64,000 bases of DNA from Fructobacillus papyrifericola (GCF_018437235.1 NZ_JAAMFJ010000003.1:20032-84031), one strand, 5' to 3'; shown: positions 53,182 to 62,684, counted from the stretch's first letter. Notes: generated by a model not told the origin, from the letters alone. A program made the numbers and translations.

Positions 53182-54483
53182 TTATTCTTTCAGAGCCGCC
53201 CGGCGTTCTTGAATTTGCAAGTAGAACTTAGCGGTCGCAGAAGACAAAGCCACCGCCACTGCAAAAATAATCAGCGCTGAAGAATGCAGGTGGGCGATTT
53301 CAAAGACCATGAACATGGCCATCAACGGCGCCTGCTGGGAGGCGGCCAAGAGAGCAACCGCCCCAATCAAAGCGAAGTGCCAGGGCTGAATGCCAGGCAA
53401 AACACCGGCAAAGAGAACCGAGACAACCAAGCCTAAGACCGCTCCTAAGGCAATCGAAGGCGTCAAGGTACCACCGGTTCCCCCACCGTAAAGGGTGAGA
53501 AAAGTCAGTCCGAACTTCACTAGGCCAAGCACAATAAAGAAGAAAATCAGCTGCTCGTTTTCCTGGTGAAAGGCCAATTGGGCAACGGCCCGACCATTCC
53601 CCATCACTTCGGGCATGATCCAGGCAACCAAACCAGTCAGCAAACCAACTAAAGGCATCGTCAACAAGAGAATCCTGCCAGACGCCTGCTTCTTTTGCGC
53701 CCAGGCAAAGCCCTGCTTAGCCAAAGCACCCGCAAGGCCAGCCAGGGGCCCAATCACCAAGGCGGCCAAAAGCAACCAGCGGGAAAAGTCGGCCGAAGCC
53801 ACCCAGTAGTAAGGGGTGAAGCCTTTAGCTAAGGAACCAATCAGACAGGCGATGGTCGACATCATCAAAGAAATGGCAATGTTTTTAATCGAATTCTTCT
53901 TTAATAGAAGTTCGACGGAAAAGAGCATCCCCGTGATGGGGGCAATGTAGACACCGGCAAAGCCTGCACCAGCCGCAGCGGCTAGGAGGAGTTTTCGATC
54001 CTCTTCGGTCAACTTCAAGAAGCCCTTCTTTTGACCAAAGTCCTGAACCTGTTGCGAAATCATCACACCCAATTGACGGGGAGCCAATTCGCGTCCAACC
54101 GATCCACCGGTTCCAACGTAGAAAATCTGGGCCAAAACATTGAGGACTGTCTTCCAAGCGGGCATTTGCTGCCCCTTCAAAGCACCGTTAATCCCAACGA
54201 TTTTTGGTTCCTTGCGCCGAATAGCGTACCAGACAAGACCGGCAATCACGCCACCAACGGTAACGGACAAGAGCCGTCGCCAGGCTGGCACGGCCTTGGG
54301 ACTAGCCGTGTGGTAGGACTCGTGAAAGTGCATGAAGCTGTCGGCAACAATGTCCAAAAAATAGGAAAGCAACATAGCCGAAATACCAATCACAACGGCC
54401 AAAAACAGAGCGGTTAGCAAGAGCGAAAAGACGTGTCGCCAGTCAACGACCGCCTCTTCTTGTTTGCTTTGTGGATAATCCAT
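53182..54483 (-). CDS. ClC-family chloride channel or H+/Cl- antiporter
   Basis: A 433-residue ClC protein. Conserved segments: GTGGSVGRELAPRQ (equivalent to the GREGP motif, with the gating Glu), AGFAGVYIAPITGMLFSVE, and GGTGGTLTPSIALGAVLG (GxFxP region). The GSGIP motif is not obvious; the second selectivity segment differs from the textbook one. Bacterial ClC proteins support acid resistance, fitting malolactic metabolism. The ribosome site (AGG nine bases from the ATG) is weak. Confidence 0.87.
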   Translation of the reverse strand: MDYPQSKQEEAVVDWRHVFSLLLTALFLAVVIGISAMLLSYFLDIVADSFMHFHESYHTASPKAVPAWRRLLSVTVGGVIAGLVWYAIRRKEPKIVGINGALKGQQMPAWKTVLNVLAQIFYVGTGGSVGRELAPRQLGVMISQQVQDFGQKKGFLKLTEEDRKLLLAAAAGAGFAGVYIAPITGMLFSVELLLKKNSIKNIAISLMMSTIACLIGSLAKGFTPYYWVASADFSRWLLLAALVIGPLAGLAGALAKQGFAWAQKKQASGRILLLTMPLVGLLTGLVAWIMPEVMGNGRAVAQLAFHQENEQLIFFFIVLGLVKFGLTFLTLYGGGTGGTLTPSIALGAVLGLVVSVLFAGVLPGIQPWHFALIGAVALLAASQQAPLMAMFMVFEIAHLHSSALIIFAVAVALSSATAKFYLQIQERRAALKE

Positions 54484-54778
54484 TCTCCAATACCTGATTT
54501 CTTTTAAAAGTTAAAAGGGCGCTAAAAGGCGCTTTCTTACGCTATTTAATGTACAAAAGTCCCTTCTAAATTGCAAGGTGAACGGCCCTCCAAATAGATA
54601 GACCAATTTTATTTGTTTTTTAAAATTTCTTTGATGACAGTAAAGATTTTCGATGAGCCGTTCCAATATTAGACAGTTTAAACAAATTTATACTTAGAGT
54701 TATTCAAAACACTTGCGACTTTTTTATACTTGATTTAAACTAGACCAGTAGAAACATTATCTTCGAAAGGAGCTGCGT

Positions 54779-57154
54779 ATGTCAGAGGATAAAGAGAAGC
54801 AGTCCATGGACAACATGGACATGTCTCACATGGATCACAACAAGATGAACCACGGGGACATGGACCATTCGAAAATGGACCACAGCAACATGGATCATTC
54901 AAAGATGGATATGTCCAACATGGACCACTCAAAAATGAACATGGGTGACATGGACCATGAAAAAAAAGATCAACAAGACGATCAAAGCCAATCAAAGATG
55001 GGCGGCATGGACATGTCCCACATGGATCACTCGAAGATGAACCATGGTGACATGGATCATTCGAAAATGGACATGGGCAAGATGAACATGTCCGGAGGTG
55101 ACCACTCCAAGATGAACATGGACCATGACATGGGCAACATGAACATGTCTGGCATGGACCACATGCACATGGGTCACGATATGGGCGGCATGGACATGGG
55201 CGGTATGATGAACATGCCAGGCATGATGCACATGGGCATGGACCACGGGGACATGAAGAAACGTCTCTGGATTAGCATCATTTTGCTCGTTCCACTCGTT
55301 TTTATCACGCCATTCATGGGTGTGGAACTGCCATTCACGCTGACTTTCCCAGGTTCTAACTGGTTGACGGTCATCTTGGCGGCTGCCATGTACGTGGTTG
55401 GAACAAAGCCCTTCTTCACGGGTGCCAAGTCCGAATTAAAGGATAAGAAGCCGGCCATGATGTCCCTGATTTCAATGGGCCTGATTGTAACCTTCTGGGT
55501 TTCCATCTATTCCTTTATCGCCAACACCTTCTTCCACCAAATGATGATGGATTACTTCTTTGAATTTGCCAGCCTGGTGGTCATCATGCTGCTGGGCCAC
55601 GTCATTGAAATGGAAGCGACGATGAAGGCTGGAAACGCCACGTCCGAACTTTCAAAGTTGACACCACAAACGGCCCACGTCAAGCACGGGGATTCCTTCA
55701 TGGACATGCCGGTTTCTTCATTGAAGCCCGACATGGAAGTACAGGTCCAGGCCGGTGAATCCTTCCCAGCCGACGGGGTTGTCTTAGAAGGCTCCTCCCG
55801 TGTTGATGAATCCCTCATGACCGGTGAATCAAAGCCCGTTAAGAAGGAAGAAAATTCCAAGGTCATCGGTGGAACCATCAACGATGACGGGACTCTCTTA
55901 GTTAAGGTTCAGGCCGTTGGGAACGATTCCTTCATTGGTCACTTGAAAGACACCTTGAACCAGACGGAACAGTCTTCTTCAAAGGCTGAATCACTGGCTA
56001 ACAAAGTCGCCGGCTGGCTCTTCTGGGTTGGTTTGACCGCCGCTCTCTTGGCCTTAATCGTTTGGACCTTCATTTCCGGTCCTGCCGAAGCCTTCAACAC
56101 AGCCGTCACGACCTTGATCATTGCCTGCCCTCACGCACTGGGCCTTGCCATTCCATTGGTTATCCAACGGACCAAGGCGATTGCCGCTAAAGATGGTATC
56201 TTAATCAAGAAGCACGGGGCTGTTTTGCAGGCCAAGCACTTGGACTACGCCTTAATGGATAAGACCGGAACGCTGACGAACGGCCACTTTGCCGTACAAA
56301 AGTTGGAAGCCGATCACATTGATGAAAAAGAGGCCCTGGCCATTATGGCTGGACTCGAAAGTTCATCTTCCCACCCATTGGCCAAGGCCATTGTGCAAAA
56401 GGCTTCTGACGAAAAGGTTGCTGCAAAGGATGCTAAGAACGTCCAAACCATCAAGGGTGCCGGTATTCAAGGTGACATCGATGGTAAGCGCTACTTGGTC
56501 GTCAACAGCCGCTACTTGAACCAGGAAAAGATTGACTTTACGCCAATGGATTCCGATGGTTCCGTTTCATACCTGGTCGAAGACAAGCAGGTCTTGGCCG
56601 CCATTTCATTGGGCGATTCCTTGAAGCCATCCGCAAAGGACTTCGTGAAGTCCCTCTTGGACCTTGGCATCACTCCTGTCATGGTTACCGGTGACGGTCA
56701 GCAAACCGCTGAAAAAGTCGCCCAAGAACTCGGCATTAAAGAAATCAAGTCCCAGGTTTCACCTGAAGATAAGATCGACTTGGTTAAGCAGTACCAGCAA
56801 AAGGGTAAGACCTTGATGATTGGTGATGGAATCAATGATGCCCCAGCTTTGGCTCAGGCCGACTTGTCCGTTGCCATCGGTGCTGGAACCGACGTTGCCC
56901 AGGCTTCGGCCGATGCCGTGTTGATTTCCACTTCCCTGCCTAAGATCATCGACTTAATTAAGTTGGCCCACAATGCCAACAGCAAGGAATTGCAGAACCT
57001 CTGGTGGGGTGCTGGTTACAACATCATCGCCATTCCAACGGCCGCTGGCGTCTTCGCCTTTGCCGGCATTGTTTTGAACCCAATGATTGGTGCCATTGTC
57101 ATGTCACTTTCAACACTGATTGTTGCTGGAAACGCGATGTTGCTCCACAAATAA
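54779..57154 (+). CDS. copB: Copper-exporting P1B-type ATPase, CopB group, with long Met/His/Asp head
   Basis: A 791-residue copper ATPase. The first 160 residues are almost only Met, Asp, His, Ser, Lys, Asn and Gly, with the motif DHSKM repeated six times: a copper-binding tail in place of a CxxC metal domain. Then eight membrane helices with the CopB signature CPH (450-452), the phosphorylation site DKTGTLT (Asp494), the SSSHPLA motif and GDGINDAPALAQADLS. AAAGGAG precedes the ATG. No CopY-type cop box (TACAnnTGTA), copZ or copY is seen nearby. No terminator separates it from the aquaporin. Confidence 0.92.
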   Translation: MSEDKEKQSMDNMDMSHMDHNKMNHGDMDHSKMDHSNMDHSKMDMSNMDHSKMNMGDMDHEKKDQQDDQSQSKMGGMDMSHMDHSKMNHGDMDHSKMDMGKMNMSGGDHSKMNMDHDMGNMNMSGMDHMHMGHDMGGMDMGGMMNMPGMMHMGMDHGDMKKRLWISIILLVPLVFITPFMGVELPFTLTFPGSNWLTVILAAAMYVVGTKPFFTGAKSELKDKKPAMMSLISMGLIVTFWVSIYSFIANTFFHQMMMDYFFEFASLVVIMLLGHVIEMEATMKAGNATSELSKLTPQTAHVKHGDSFMDMPVSSLKPDMEVQVQAGESFPADGVVLEGSSRVDESLMTGESKPVKKEENSKVIGGTINDDGTLLVKVQAVGNDSFIGHLKDTLNQTEQSSSKAESLANKVAGWLFWVGLTAALLALIVWTFISGPAEAFNTAVTTLIIACPHALGLAIPLVIQRTKAIAAKDGILIKKHGAVLQAKHLDYALMDKTGTLTNGHFAVQKLEADHIDEKEALAIMAGLESSSSHPLAKAIVQKASDEKVAAKDAKNVQTIKGAGIQGDIDGKRYLVVNSRYLNQEKIDFTPMDSDGSVSYLVEDKQVLAAISLGDSLKPSAKDFVKSLLDLGITPVMVTGDGQQTAEKVAQELGIKEIKSQVSPEDKIDLVKQYQQKGKTLMIGDGINDAPALAQADLSVAIGAGTDVAQASADAVLISTSLPKIIDLIKLAHNANSKELQNLWWGAGYNIIAIPTAAGVFAFAGIVLNPMIGAIVMSLSTLIVAGNAMLLHK

Positions 57155-57190
57155 AGTAAAAATTTTATTAAGAGCTTAAATTTTAAAGTT

Positions 57191-57239
57191 CCTTTATTCT
57201 AAGAAGGGTACAATAGAGAATTGTACAGAAGAATAAAGG
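57191..57239 (+). promoter_or_regulatory. Nested inverted repeats covering the aquaporin ribosome site
   Basis: Outer arms CCTTTATTCT (57191-57200) and AGAATAAAGG (57230-57239), inner arms GTACAAT (57208-57214) and ATTGTAC (57220-57226). The 3' outer arm contains most of the Shine-Dalgarno AAAGGAG. TACAAT (57209-57214) could also be a -10 box, making the inner repeat an operator. Confidence 0.6.
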
Positions 57240-57249
57240 AGCTTTTTTT

Positions 57250-57969
57250 ATGCGCAAGTATCTCTCAGAATCATTTGGAACGGCTTTCTTGGTCATCTTT
57301 TCAACGGTGGCCTTGGTCTACGTTTCAACTTTCCAAGTTGGTCAAATGTTTGATCAAGTCGCCATCTTGGCATTGAGCCTGGTCTTGATGATGTTTGTTT
57401 TCGGACCATACGCAAACGGCGGTCACTTTAACCCAGCCGTTTCATTGGCAGCCGCTTTGAACAAGCAAATCACTTGGAAGACTTTTGGCTTTTACCTCTT
57501 GTCACAGGTTATCGGTGCTGTTGTTGGTCTTTTCTTGGCCGTTTCAACGCTGATCCCCGTGATTAACACGCAAATGTCATCATCTTCTACGGGCTCAACC
57601 TCAACGGTTTCCGCTTCAAAGATTTACGAAACCTTGCAACCAGCAACGACGGCCACTTCATTGCCAATCGCTTTGACAATTGAAGCCGTCTTCACCTTCT
57701 TCCTCGTCTTCGTAACGGTTTTGGCCTTCCAAAAGATGCCAAAGCAAGCACCCGTTATCGCTGGTTTGGGATTGGCTGTTTCAACCTTCGTTGCCTACCC
57801 ATTGACGGGTGGTTTGTTGAACCCTGCCCGCGTCTTGGCACCAGCCATCATGAACGGTTTGGGTGGTTCTGCACACCTTTGGTTCTTCTTGATTATTGAA
57901 GTTCTTGCTGCAGCCTTGGCTGGTTTGGCAGTAAAGTACTACGCAAAGGATGAAGAAGCTGCTGCATAA
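57250..57969 (+). CDS. Aquaporin / MIP-family channel
   Basis: A 239-residue six-helix channel with both NPA boxes: HFNPAV (Asn61) and LLNPARVLAP (Asn191). The length and lack of the Asp after the second box fit a water channel or small-solute facilitator rather than a typical glycerol facilitator. A Ser/Thr-rich loop (SSSSTGSTSTVSAS) sits in the extracellular half. AAAGGAG precedes the ATG but would be hidden by the upstream dyad. It lies 95 nt after copB with no terminator between. Confidence 0.9.
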   Translation: MRKYLSESFGTAFLVIFSTVALVYVSTFQVGQMFDQVAILALSLVLMMFVFGPYANGGHFNPAVSLAAALNKQITWKTFGFYLLSQVIGAVVGLFLAVSTLIPVINTQMSSSSTGSTSTVSASKIYETLQPATTATSLPIALTIEAVFTFFLVFVTVLAFQKMPKQAPVIAGLGLAVSTFVAYPLTGGLLNPARVLAPAIMNGLGGSAHLWFFLIIEVLAAALAGLAVKYYAKDEEAAA

Positions 57970-57985
57970 GCACTTCCTCCAATAT

Positions 57986-58015
57986 AAAAAAGCACCCGGA
58001 TGGGTGCTTTTTTTA
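57986..58015 (+). terminator. Terminator after the aquaporin gene
   Basis: AAAGCACCC / GGGTGCTTT hairpin with a tetraloop and long T run. Confidence 0.85.
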
Positions 58016-58133
58016 TTTCCTTTACTTAAATAACGACATGTGTCTGTCCGGACAATATGACATGCTCCTTTATTCAATGAAAATAGTATACTAGTGACAA
58101 TCAAAATATTTAATTTATGCGAAAGGACTCGCT

Positions 58134-58625
58134 TTGAAGAAGTTATTAATTATTATTCGCGGTAATTCTGGTTCCGGAAAAACAAGATTAGCCAAGTACA
58201 TCCAGGATATCGTTGGCGAAAAAAACTGTTTTATTGTTCATCAAGACATTGTTCGACGCGAAATCCTTCATACAAACGATAGTAAAAACAACCCATCGAT
58301 CAACTTAATGAAAGAGTTAGCAGATTTTGGTTTCGAGCATTATCCAATTTCAATCATTGAAGGAATATTGCGAAAAGACGTCTATGGCGAAATGTTAACA
58401 CAACTTTCAAGTGATCAACGGATTCAGTCAATGGTCCTCTACTTAGACTATCCCTTTAACATCACCATTGAAAATGATCAAAAGAAAAAGCAGCCCTTTG
58501 GAAAGGTAACCTTACAAAAATGGTGGCGAGAAAACGATGTCTTAACAGCAGATGACATTCGTATTAAAGATGAAAAAACCTTACAAGGAGCAGTTAGTAA
58601 AATAACGAAATTGCTCGACATGTAA
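58134..58625 (+). CDS. Small P-loop kinase-like protein (AAA_33/zeta-like)
   Basis: A 163-residue protein with Walker A GNSGSGKTR (10-18) at the N-terminus, an Asp-containing strand (HQDIVRREILH) after it, and YLDYPF later, an arrangement like small nucleoside or zeta-toxin-type kinases. The start is TTG at 58134 with AAAGG upstream. Its composition is clearly more AT-rich than its neighbours, as are its codons (many ATT, TTA, AAA), suggesting recent transfer. No antitoxin or partner gene is beside it. Function unknown. Confidence 0.65.
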   Translation: MKKLLIIIRGNSGSGKTRLAKYIQDIVGEKNCFIVHQDIVRREILHTNDSKNNPSINLMKELADFGFEHYPISIIEGILRKDVYGEMLTQLSSDQRIQSMVLYLDYPFNITIENDQKKKQPFGKVTLQKWWRENDVLTADDIRIKDEKTLQGAVSKITKLLDM

Positions 58626-58651
58626 CCAGTCAACCTGACTATTGTTTGTGA

Positions 58652-59548
58652 CTACCACAGCCGCTCTAGTTCAAAGACTCTTTCCTCCATCGTCCAAGGC
58701 ATCTTCAATGATAGCCTGGTCGATTGCAGGTAAAGTCGGTCGGCCGGGCGACCACCATACCAGTCATCACCAACAATGGGGTGACCCGCTGCCGAAAGAT
58801 GAACGCGTAACTGGTGCATACGACCGGTTTCGAGACTTAGTTGCACCAGACTTTCTTCTTTTTCTCGATCGTCAGCCAGCACCTGATAATGCGTCAGCGC
58901 GGCCAAACCACCGTCATCGATGGCTCGCAAGCTTTGTAGTCGCGGATTCGTCTTTGATTGGCCAATCGCTTTTGAAAAAGTTCCTACCCGTTCTTCAAAA
59001 TGGCCAGCGACTTTAGCCAAATAGGTTTTTTTAGCAATCTTCTCCTTAATTTGCCGATTTAAAATAGGCACAACGAGCGGGTTTTTACCAATCAAGACAA
59101 GGCCGGAAGTCCCCCGATCCAAGCGATGAATCATGTAAGCCATGGCCGGCTTTCCTAGGGATTTGGCTCCAGTTTCTTCCAAATAGGCTTGGACACCGTT
59201 TAAGAGCGTGTCATCCTCTGTTGGAGAGTGCGGGTGCATCTTTTGTCCCGCCCCCTTATTCACCAGCAAAAAGTCTTCGTTTTCAAAAACAACCTGGACA
59301 GGTACTTTGGCATTGGCCGGATATGGGCCCTGACCGCTTTCTTCTAGCTCCAGGGTTAAGGCCAAAACATCGCCTGCTGCTAGCACATGGGCCGTCGAAA
59401 CAAGCCTGCCGTTAACGGCAATTCCCCGCTGCTGTCGAAGCTTTCCCCGCAGTTGTTTGGAAAGGAAAACCTGTTTGAGGTATTCTTTTACGGTCAAGTC
59501 CGCCATCCAGCCTTCAATTTGAATTGTCTTAACGTATCTTTTGATCAT
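58652..59548 (-). CDS. RluA-family rRNA/tRNA pseudouridine synthase
   Basis: A 298-residue pseudouridine synthase. The catalytic motif is HRLDRGTSGL (Asp144); KTYLAKVAGHF, ETGRMHQLRVHL and HPIVGDDWYGG match the conserved RluA/RluD segments. An S4-like head covers about residues 15-65. The ATG at 59548 has no Shine-Dalgarno and lies only 4 nt after a TATACG element, so it may also be leaderless. It follows the LtaS-type gene after a terminator. Confidence 0.9.
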   Translation of the reverse strand: MIKRYVKTIQIEGWMADLTVKEYLKQVFLSKQLRGKLRQQRGIAVNGRLVSTAHVLAAGDVLALTLELEESGQGPYPANAKVPVQVVFENEDFLLVNKGAGQKMHPHSPTEDDTLLNGVQAYLEETGAKSLGKPAMAYMIHRLDRGTSGLVLIGKNPLVVPILNRQIKEKIAKKTYLAKVAGHFEERVGTFSKAIGQSKTNPRLQSLRAIDDGGLAALTHYQVLADDREKEESLVQLSLETGRMHQLRVHLSAAGHPIVGDDWYGGRPADRLYLQSTRLSLKMPWTMEERVFELERLW

Positions 59549-59558
59549 CTAACGTATA

Positions 59559-59588
59559 GAAAAAGCAGGTATCCACCTGCTTTTTTCA
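59559..59588 (-). terminator. Terminator after the LtaS-type gene
   Basis: AAAAAGCAGGT / ACCTGCTTTTT hairpin (stem interrupted by the ATCC loop) on the minus strand. Confidence 0.8.
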
Positions 59589-59596
59589 TTCCTTAA

Positions 59597-61753
59597 TTAC
59601 TTATTGCTTTGCGAAACGCTCGCATTATCCGTTGCGTTTTGTTCTGGTGCATTTGTCTGATAGAGCCCAGCCGTTGTTTGTCCCCCGTTCTTTGAGAAAA
59701 CAGAAGTCGAATTGCTGATCTGTGACGCTTTCTTCAGACGAGCCAGCGTGTCCTTCTTTGAATAGTCATAGCTGGCAGCGTTCACATCCTTAAAGCCTTC
59801 TGGATGATAGAAGCGTAGCAGGTTCTTTTGGTTTAAGGAATCCGAAACGGATAACTTTTCCGTTGCCTCTGCCTGCAATTTCTTAAAGAGCTTTTGCTGG
59901 GCTTCCGTTGGTTTTTCAACGACGGTGTTGGTCTTCACATTCCAAATCGTTCCCGAAATCGAGGCGTAGTTCGGCGTAATCCAATCCTTGTTGCGCATCA
60001 CAACCAACTGTGAGCAGTTCTTTGACAGGAGGTCCTGACCTAGTTGGATGTAGCGCTTGCTTGACAGTCCCAGAAGATGTTCAATCGTTGGCGCAACATC
60101 GATTTCACCACCATAGGTGTGCTGAATGCCGCCGTTTTGAAAACCTGGAATATGAATGATCAGCGGCGTTCGCTGCAAGTTCTCCGTATCCAAGTCGGTC
60201 CACTGGTTCGGATCCTTGCCCAGCAGTGGCGCTAATTCCTTATTTTCGGAATTGTTAATGCCGTAGTGGTCACCGTAGAGAACCACCATGGTGTTATCGT
60301 ACAAGCCGGACTTTTTCAGGTAAGTAAAGAACTCCTGAATCGATTGGTCCAGGTAGTGGTTGGTCACAAAGTAATTATCGATGTACTTTGAACCGGAATT
60401 ACTGGTCTGGAAGTTTGGATCCTGATCCTCTTTGTCTAGTTCAAAGGGCGTGTGGTTGGTAACCGTTAGGTACTTGGCGTAGAAGGGATGCTGTAACTGT
60501 TCCAAGTAAGGAATTGAATCCTTAAAGAGCAGCTTATCTTTCAAGCCCCAGGCCGTTGCCCGTTTACCCGTCGAATCGAAATACTCCCCAGAAATCCAGT
60601 TCTGGTAACCCATGTTCTTGTAGACGTTGGTACGGTTCCAGAAGGAGCCGTTGTTACCGTGGAAAACGGCGGATGAATAGCCGGCTCGCTGATTCAAAAT
60701 GGCTGGCATGGCCTGGAAAGTCTGGTCGTTACCCAGCTTTGCAAAGAGTGACCCCTGGGGCAGGCCGAAGGTCGACGTTTCCAGCATGTTTTCGGCATCC
60801 GAGGTCTTTCCCTGACCGACTTCGTGGAAGAAATTGTCAAAGGACAATGAGTCCTTGCTGTGGTAGAGCGAATTCAGGAAGGGCGTGACTTCCTGGCCGT
60901 TAACCTTACGGTCAATGGAGAACTGCTGGAAGGATTCGAGGTGAATCACGATGACATTCTTCCCCTTGGCCTTGCCCGCGTAAGTACTGTTCATGCCCGC
61001 ATAATGCTCATTGACGTACTTTTGGACGGTGGCTAACTCATCTGGCTTGGCGGCCTTCCGCACTTGAGAGGTTGTGAAGGTATTGTAGGCATCAAGGCCC
61101 ATAAAGGGCCCCAAGCCCAAATACTTAACTAGGTAGACACGGTCGAATTGTCGGGTTAGCAACTGGGGACGATCGATGTCGGCCAGTACCAAGTTCCCCA
61201 TCATAAAGGTGAAGGCAGCCATTAAGTAGAGCGCGACCCGCCCCTTCTTTGTTTTTTGGCCATCCATCTTAATTTTCTTGCGAAAAAGCAAGTAAAGAAT
61301 GACAATCAGGTCGACCCAGAAAAAGATGTCAGTGTAGTCAAAGGCGACCGCGCCCCCGGCTTTGGCCCCCTGGTTCACTGAAGAATAGGTCAGAATCGTG
61401 TTGACCGACATAAAATCCGTGAACTCACGATAGTAGACGACGTTTAGGTAGAGAAAAGTCGTCAACAGAGCGTTTAAAGTCAGCATGGCCCCGTAAAAAA
61501 GTGGCCGCTTTTTGAAAAAGAGCGGCAGCGCCATCACAAAGAAGGTAAAGCCTAGCGGGTTGATTAAAACTAAAAAGAATTGATAGGGATTAGCGGCGTG
61601 CATCCAGTGAAAGTCAACACCATAGGCAAAGATGGTTTTTGCCCAAAGCAAAAAGACCATCCAGCAGTAAAAGCCAAGGCGCGTTTGCGACTTTTGCATC
61701 GACCAGGTTAGTCCGTTTTGAATCCGTTTTCTTTGTTTTTGTAGCCATTCCAT
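59597..61753 (-). CDS. Lipoteichoic acid synthase family protein (LtaS)
   Basis: A 718-residue membrane enzyme polymerising glycerol phosphate from phosphatidylglycerol. Five N-terminal helices (about 27-185), then an extracellular sulfatase-fold domain with VIVIHLESFQQ (Glu273, metal ligand), the catalytic Thr317 in GQGKTSDAEN, HGNNGSFWNR and YGDHYGIN. The C-terminal 100 residues are polar and Ser/Asn/Gln-rich. AGAG is the modest ribosome site. It could be LtaS or the LTA primase LtaP; only one copy is visible. Confidence 0.92.
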   Translation of the reverse strand: MEWLQKQRKRIQNGLTWSMQKSQTRLGFYCWMVFLLWAKTIFAYGVDFHWMHAANPYQFFLVLINPLGFTFFVMALPLFFKKRPLFYGAMLTLNALLTTFLYLNVVYYREFTDFMSVNTILTYSSVNQGAKAGGAVAFDYTDIFFWVDLIVILYLLFRKKIKMDGQKTKKGRVALYLMAAFTFMMGNLVLADIDRPQLLTRQFDRVYLVKYLGLGPFMGLDAYNTFTTSQVRKAAKPDELATVQKYVNEHYAGMNSTYAGKAKGKNVIVIHLESFQQFSIDRKVNGQEVTPFLNSLYHSKDSLSFDNFFHEVGQGKTSDAENMLETSTFGLPQGSLFAKLGNDQTFQAMPAILNQRAGYSSAVFHGNNGSFWNRTNVYKNMGYQNWISGEYFDSTGKRATAWGLKDKLLFKDSIPYLEQLQHPFYAKYLTVTNHTPFELDKEDQDPNFQTSNSGSKYIDNYFVTNHYLDQSIQEFFTYLKKSGLYDNTMVVLYGDHYGINNSENKELAPLLGKDPNQWTDLDTENLQRTPLIIHIPGFQNGGIQHTYGGEIDVAPTIEHLLGLSSKRYIQLGQDLLSKNCSQLVVMRNKDWITPNYASISGTIWNVKTNTVVEKPTEAQQKLFKKLQAEATEKLSVSDSLNQKNLLRFYHPEGFKDVNAASYDYSKKDTLARLKKASQISNSTSVFSKNGGQTTAGLYQTNAPEQNATDNASVSQSNK

Positions 61754-61877
61754 AATAGCTCTATTATACCGTTAAAGCCGGTGACTTTCAGAAAAACAAG
61801 GGACTTTTTAAAATCGCTTGAAAGAGCCCTTTAAATAGTGGACAATGGTCTCAAGTGTTTCTTTACAGGAGGACCCC

Positions 61878-62654
61878 ATGGCAAATTACGATGCATATTT
61901 AATCGATCTTGACGGTACCATCTATCACGGTAAGAACAAAATCCCAGAGGCCAAACGCTTCATTGACCGCTTAAAAGCTGCCGGGATTCCCTACCTCTTT
62001 GTGACCAACAACTCGACTAAGACGGCGGAAGCTTTCGCTGACGACTTGACCACTTTGCACGACATCAAGACTAGTCCAAAGCAGGTTTACACCTCCGCCA
62101 TGGCAACGGCCGATTACGTTGCATCTGACACGGCGGGGCCAAAGGAAAAGAAGGTCTACTTGATTGGTGAGGCCGGTTTAAAAGAAGCCTTTGCCCGTCC
62201 CGATATCAAAGTCGTTCCCGCAGACGAGGCCAATTACGTGGTCATGGGACTTGATCGCACATTCAATTATGAGAAGCTAACGGAAGCGACTTTTGCCATT
62301 CAACGCGGGGCCCGCTTCATCGCGACAAATGCTGACACCAACCTGCCATCGGAAAAGGGCATGCTCCCTGGTGCAGGATCGCTCGTCGCAGCCATTGAAA
62401 CGGCTTCTGGCGTTAAAGCCACCATTATCGCAAAGCCCGAGGCGCCCATCATGGAAGGAGCCTTAAAGCGCCTTAAACAGCCAAAAAAGCCCATCATGGT
62501 TGGCGATAACTACCAAACTGACATTTTGGCCGGAATTCAAAACGGCTTAGCCACTCTTTTGGTCTACACCGGTGTATCGACAAAGGAACAGGTGGCCGCA
62601 AAAGACATCCAGCCGACTCACGTAATCGAAAACTTCGATCAGTGGTCCTTATAA
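61878..62654 (+). CDS. HAD-IIA (NagD-like) sugar phosphatase
   Basis: A 258-residue HAD hydrolase of the NagD/AraL subgroup (TIGR01457-like): motif I DLDGTIYHG, motif II FVTNNSTKTAEAF, a C2a cap domain, Lys in IIAKPEAPIMEGAL, and motif IV VGDNYQTDILAGIQNG. The start is ATG at 61878 with AGGAGG upstream; an earlier GTG/ATG lacks one. Substrate unknown; relatives act on sugar or nucleotide phosphates. Monocistronic with its own terminator. Confidence 0.9.
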   Translation: MANYDAYLIDLDGTIYHGKNKIPEAKRFIDRLKAAGIPYLFVTNNSTKTAEAFADDLTTLHDIKTSPKQVYTSAMATADYVASDTAGPKEKKVYLIGEAGLKEAFARPDIKVVPADEANYVVMGLDRTFNYEKLTEATFAIQRGARFIATNADTNLPSEKGMLPGAGSLVAAIETASGVKATIIAKPEAPIMEGALKRLKQPKKPIMVGDNYQTDILAGIQNGLATLLVYTGVSTKEQVAAKDIQPTHVIENFDQWSL

Positions 62655-62684
62655 AAAAAGACGCCGATTGAGGCGTCTTTTTTA
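62653..62684. terminator. Bidirectional terminator between HAD-IIA and DUF2075 genes
   Basis: AAAGACGCC / GGCGTCTTT hairpin flanked by A and T runs. Confidence 0.85.

Noticed and set aside
54484..54778. Possible CopY operator before copB
   Set aside because: No TACAnnTGTA is present in this 295-nt AT-rich gap, and I see nothing else convincing there beyond weak promoter-like boxes.
54800..55250. Short DNA repeats resembling a repeat array
   Set aside because: They are in frame and encode the Met/His/Asp head of CopB; spacing is irregular and there are no unique spacers.
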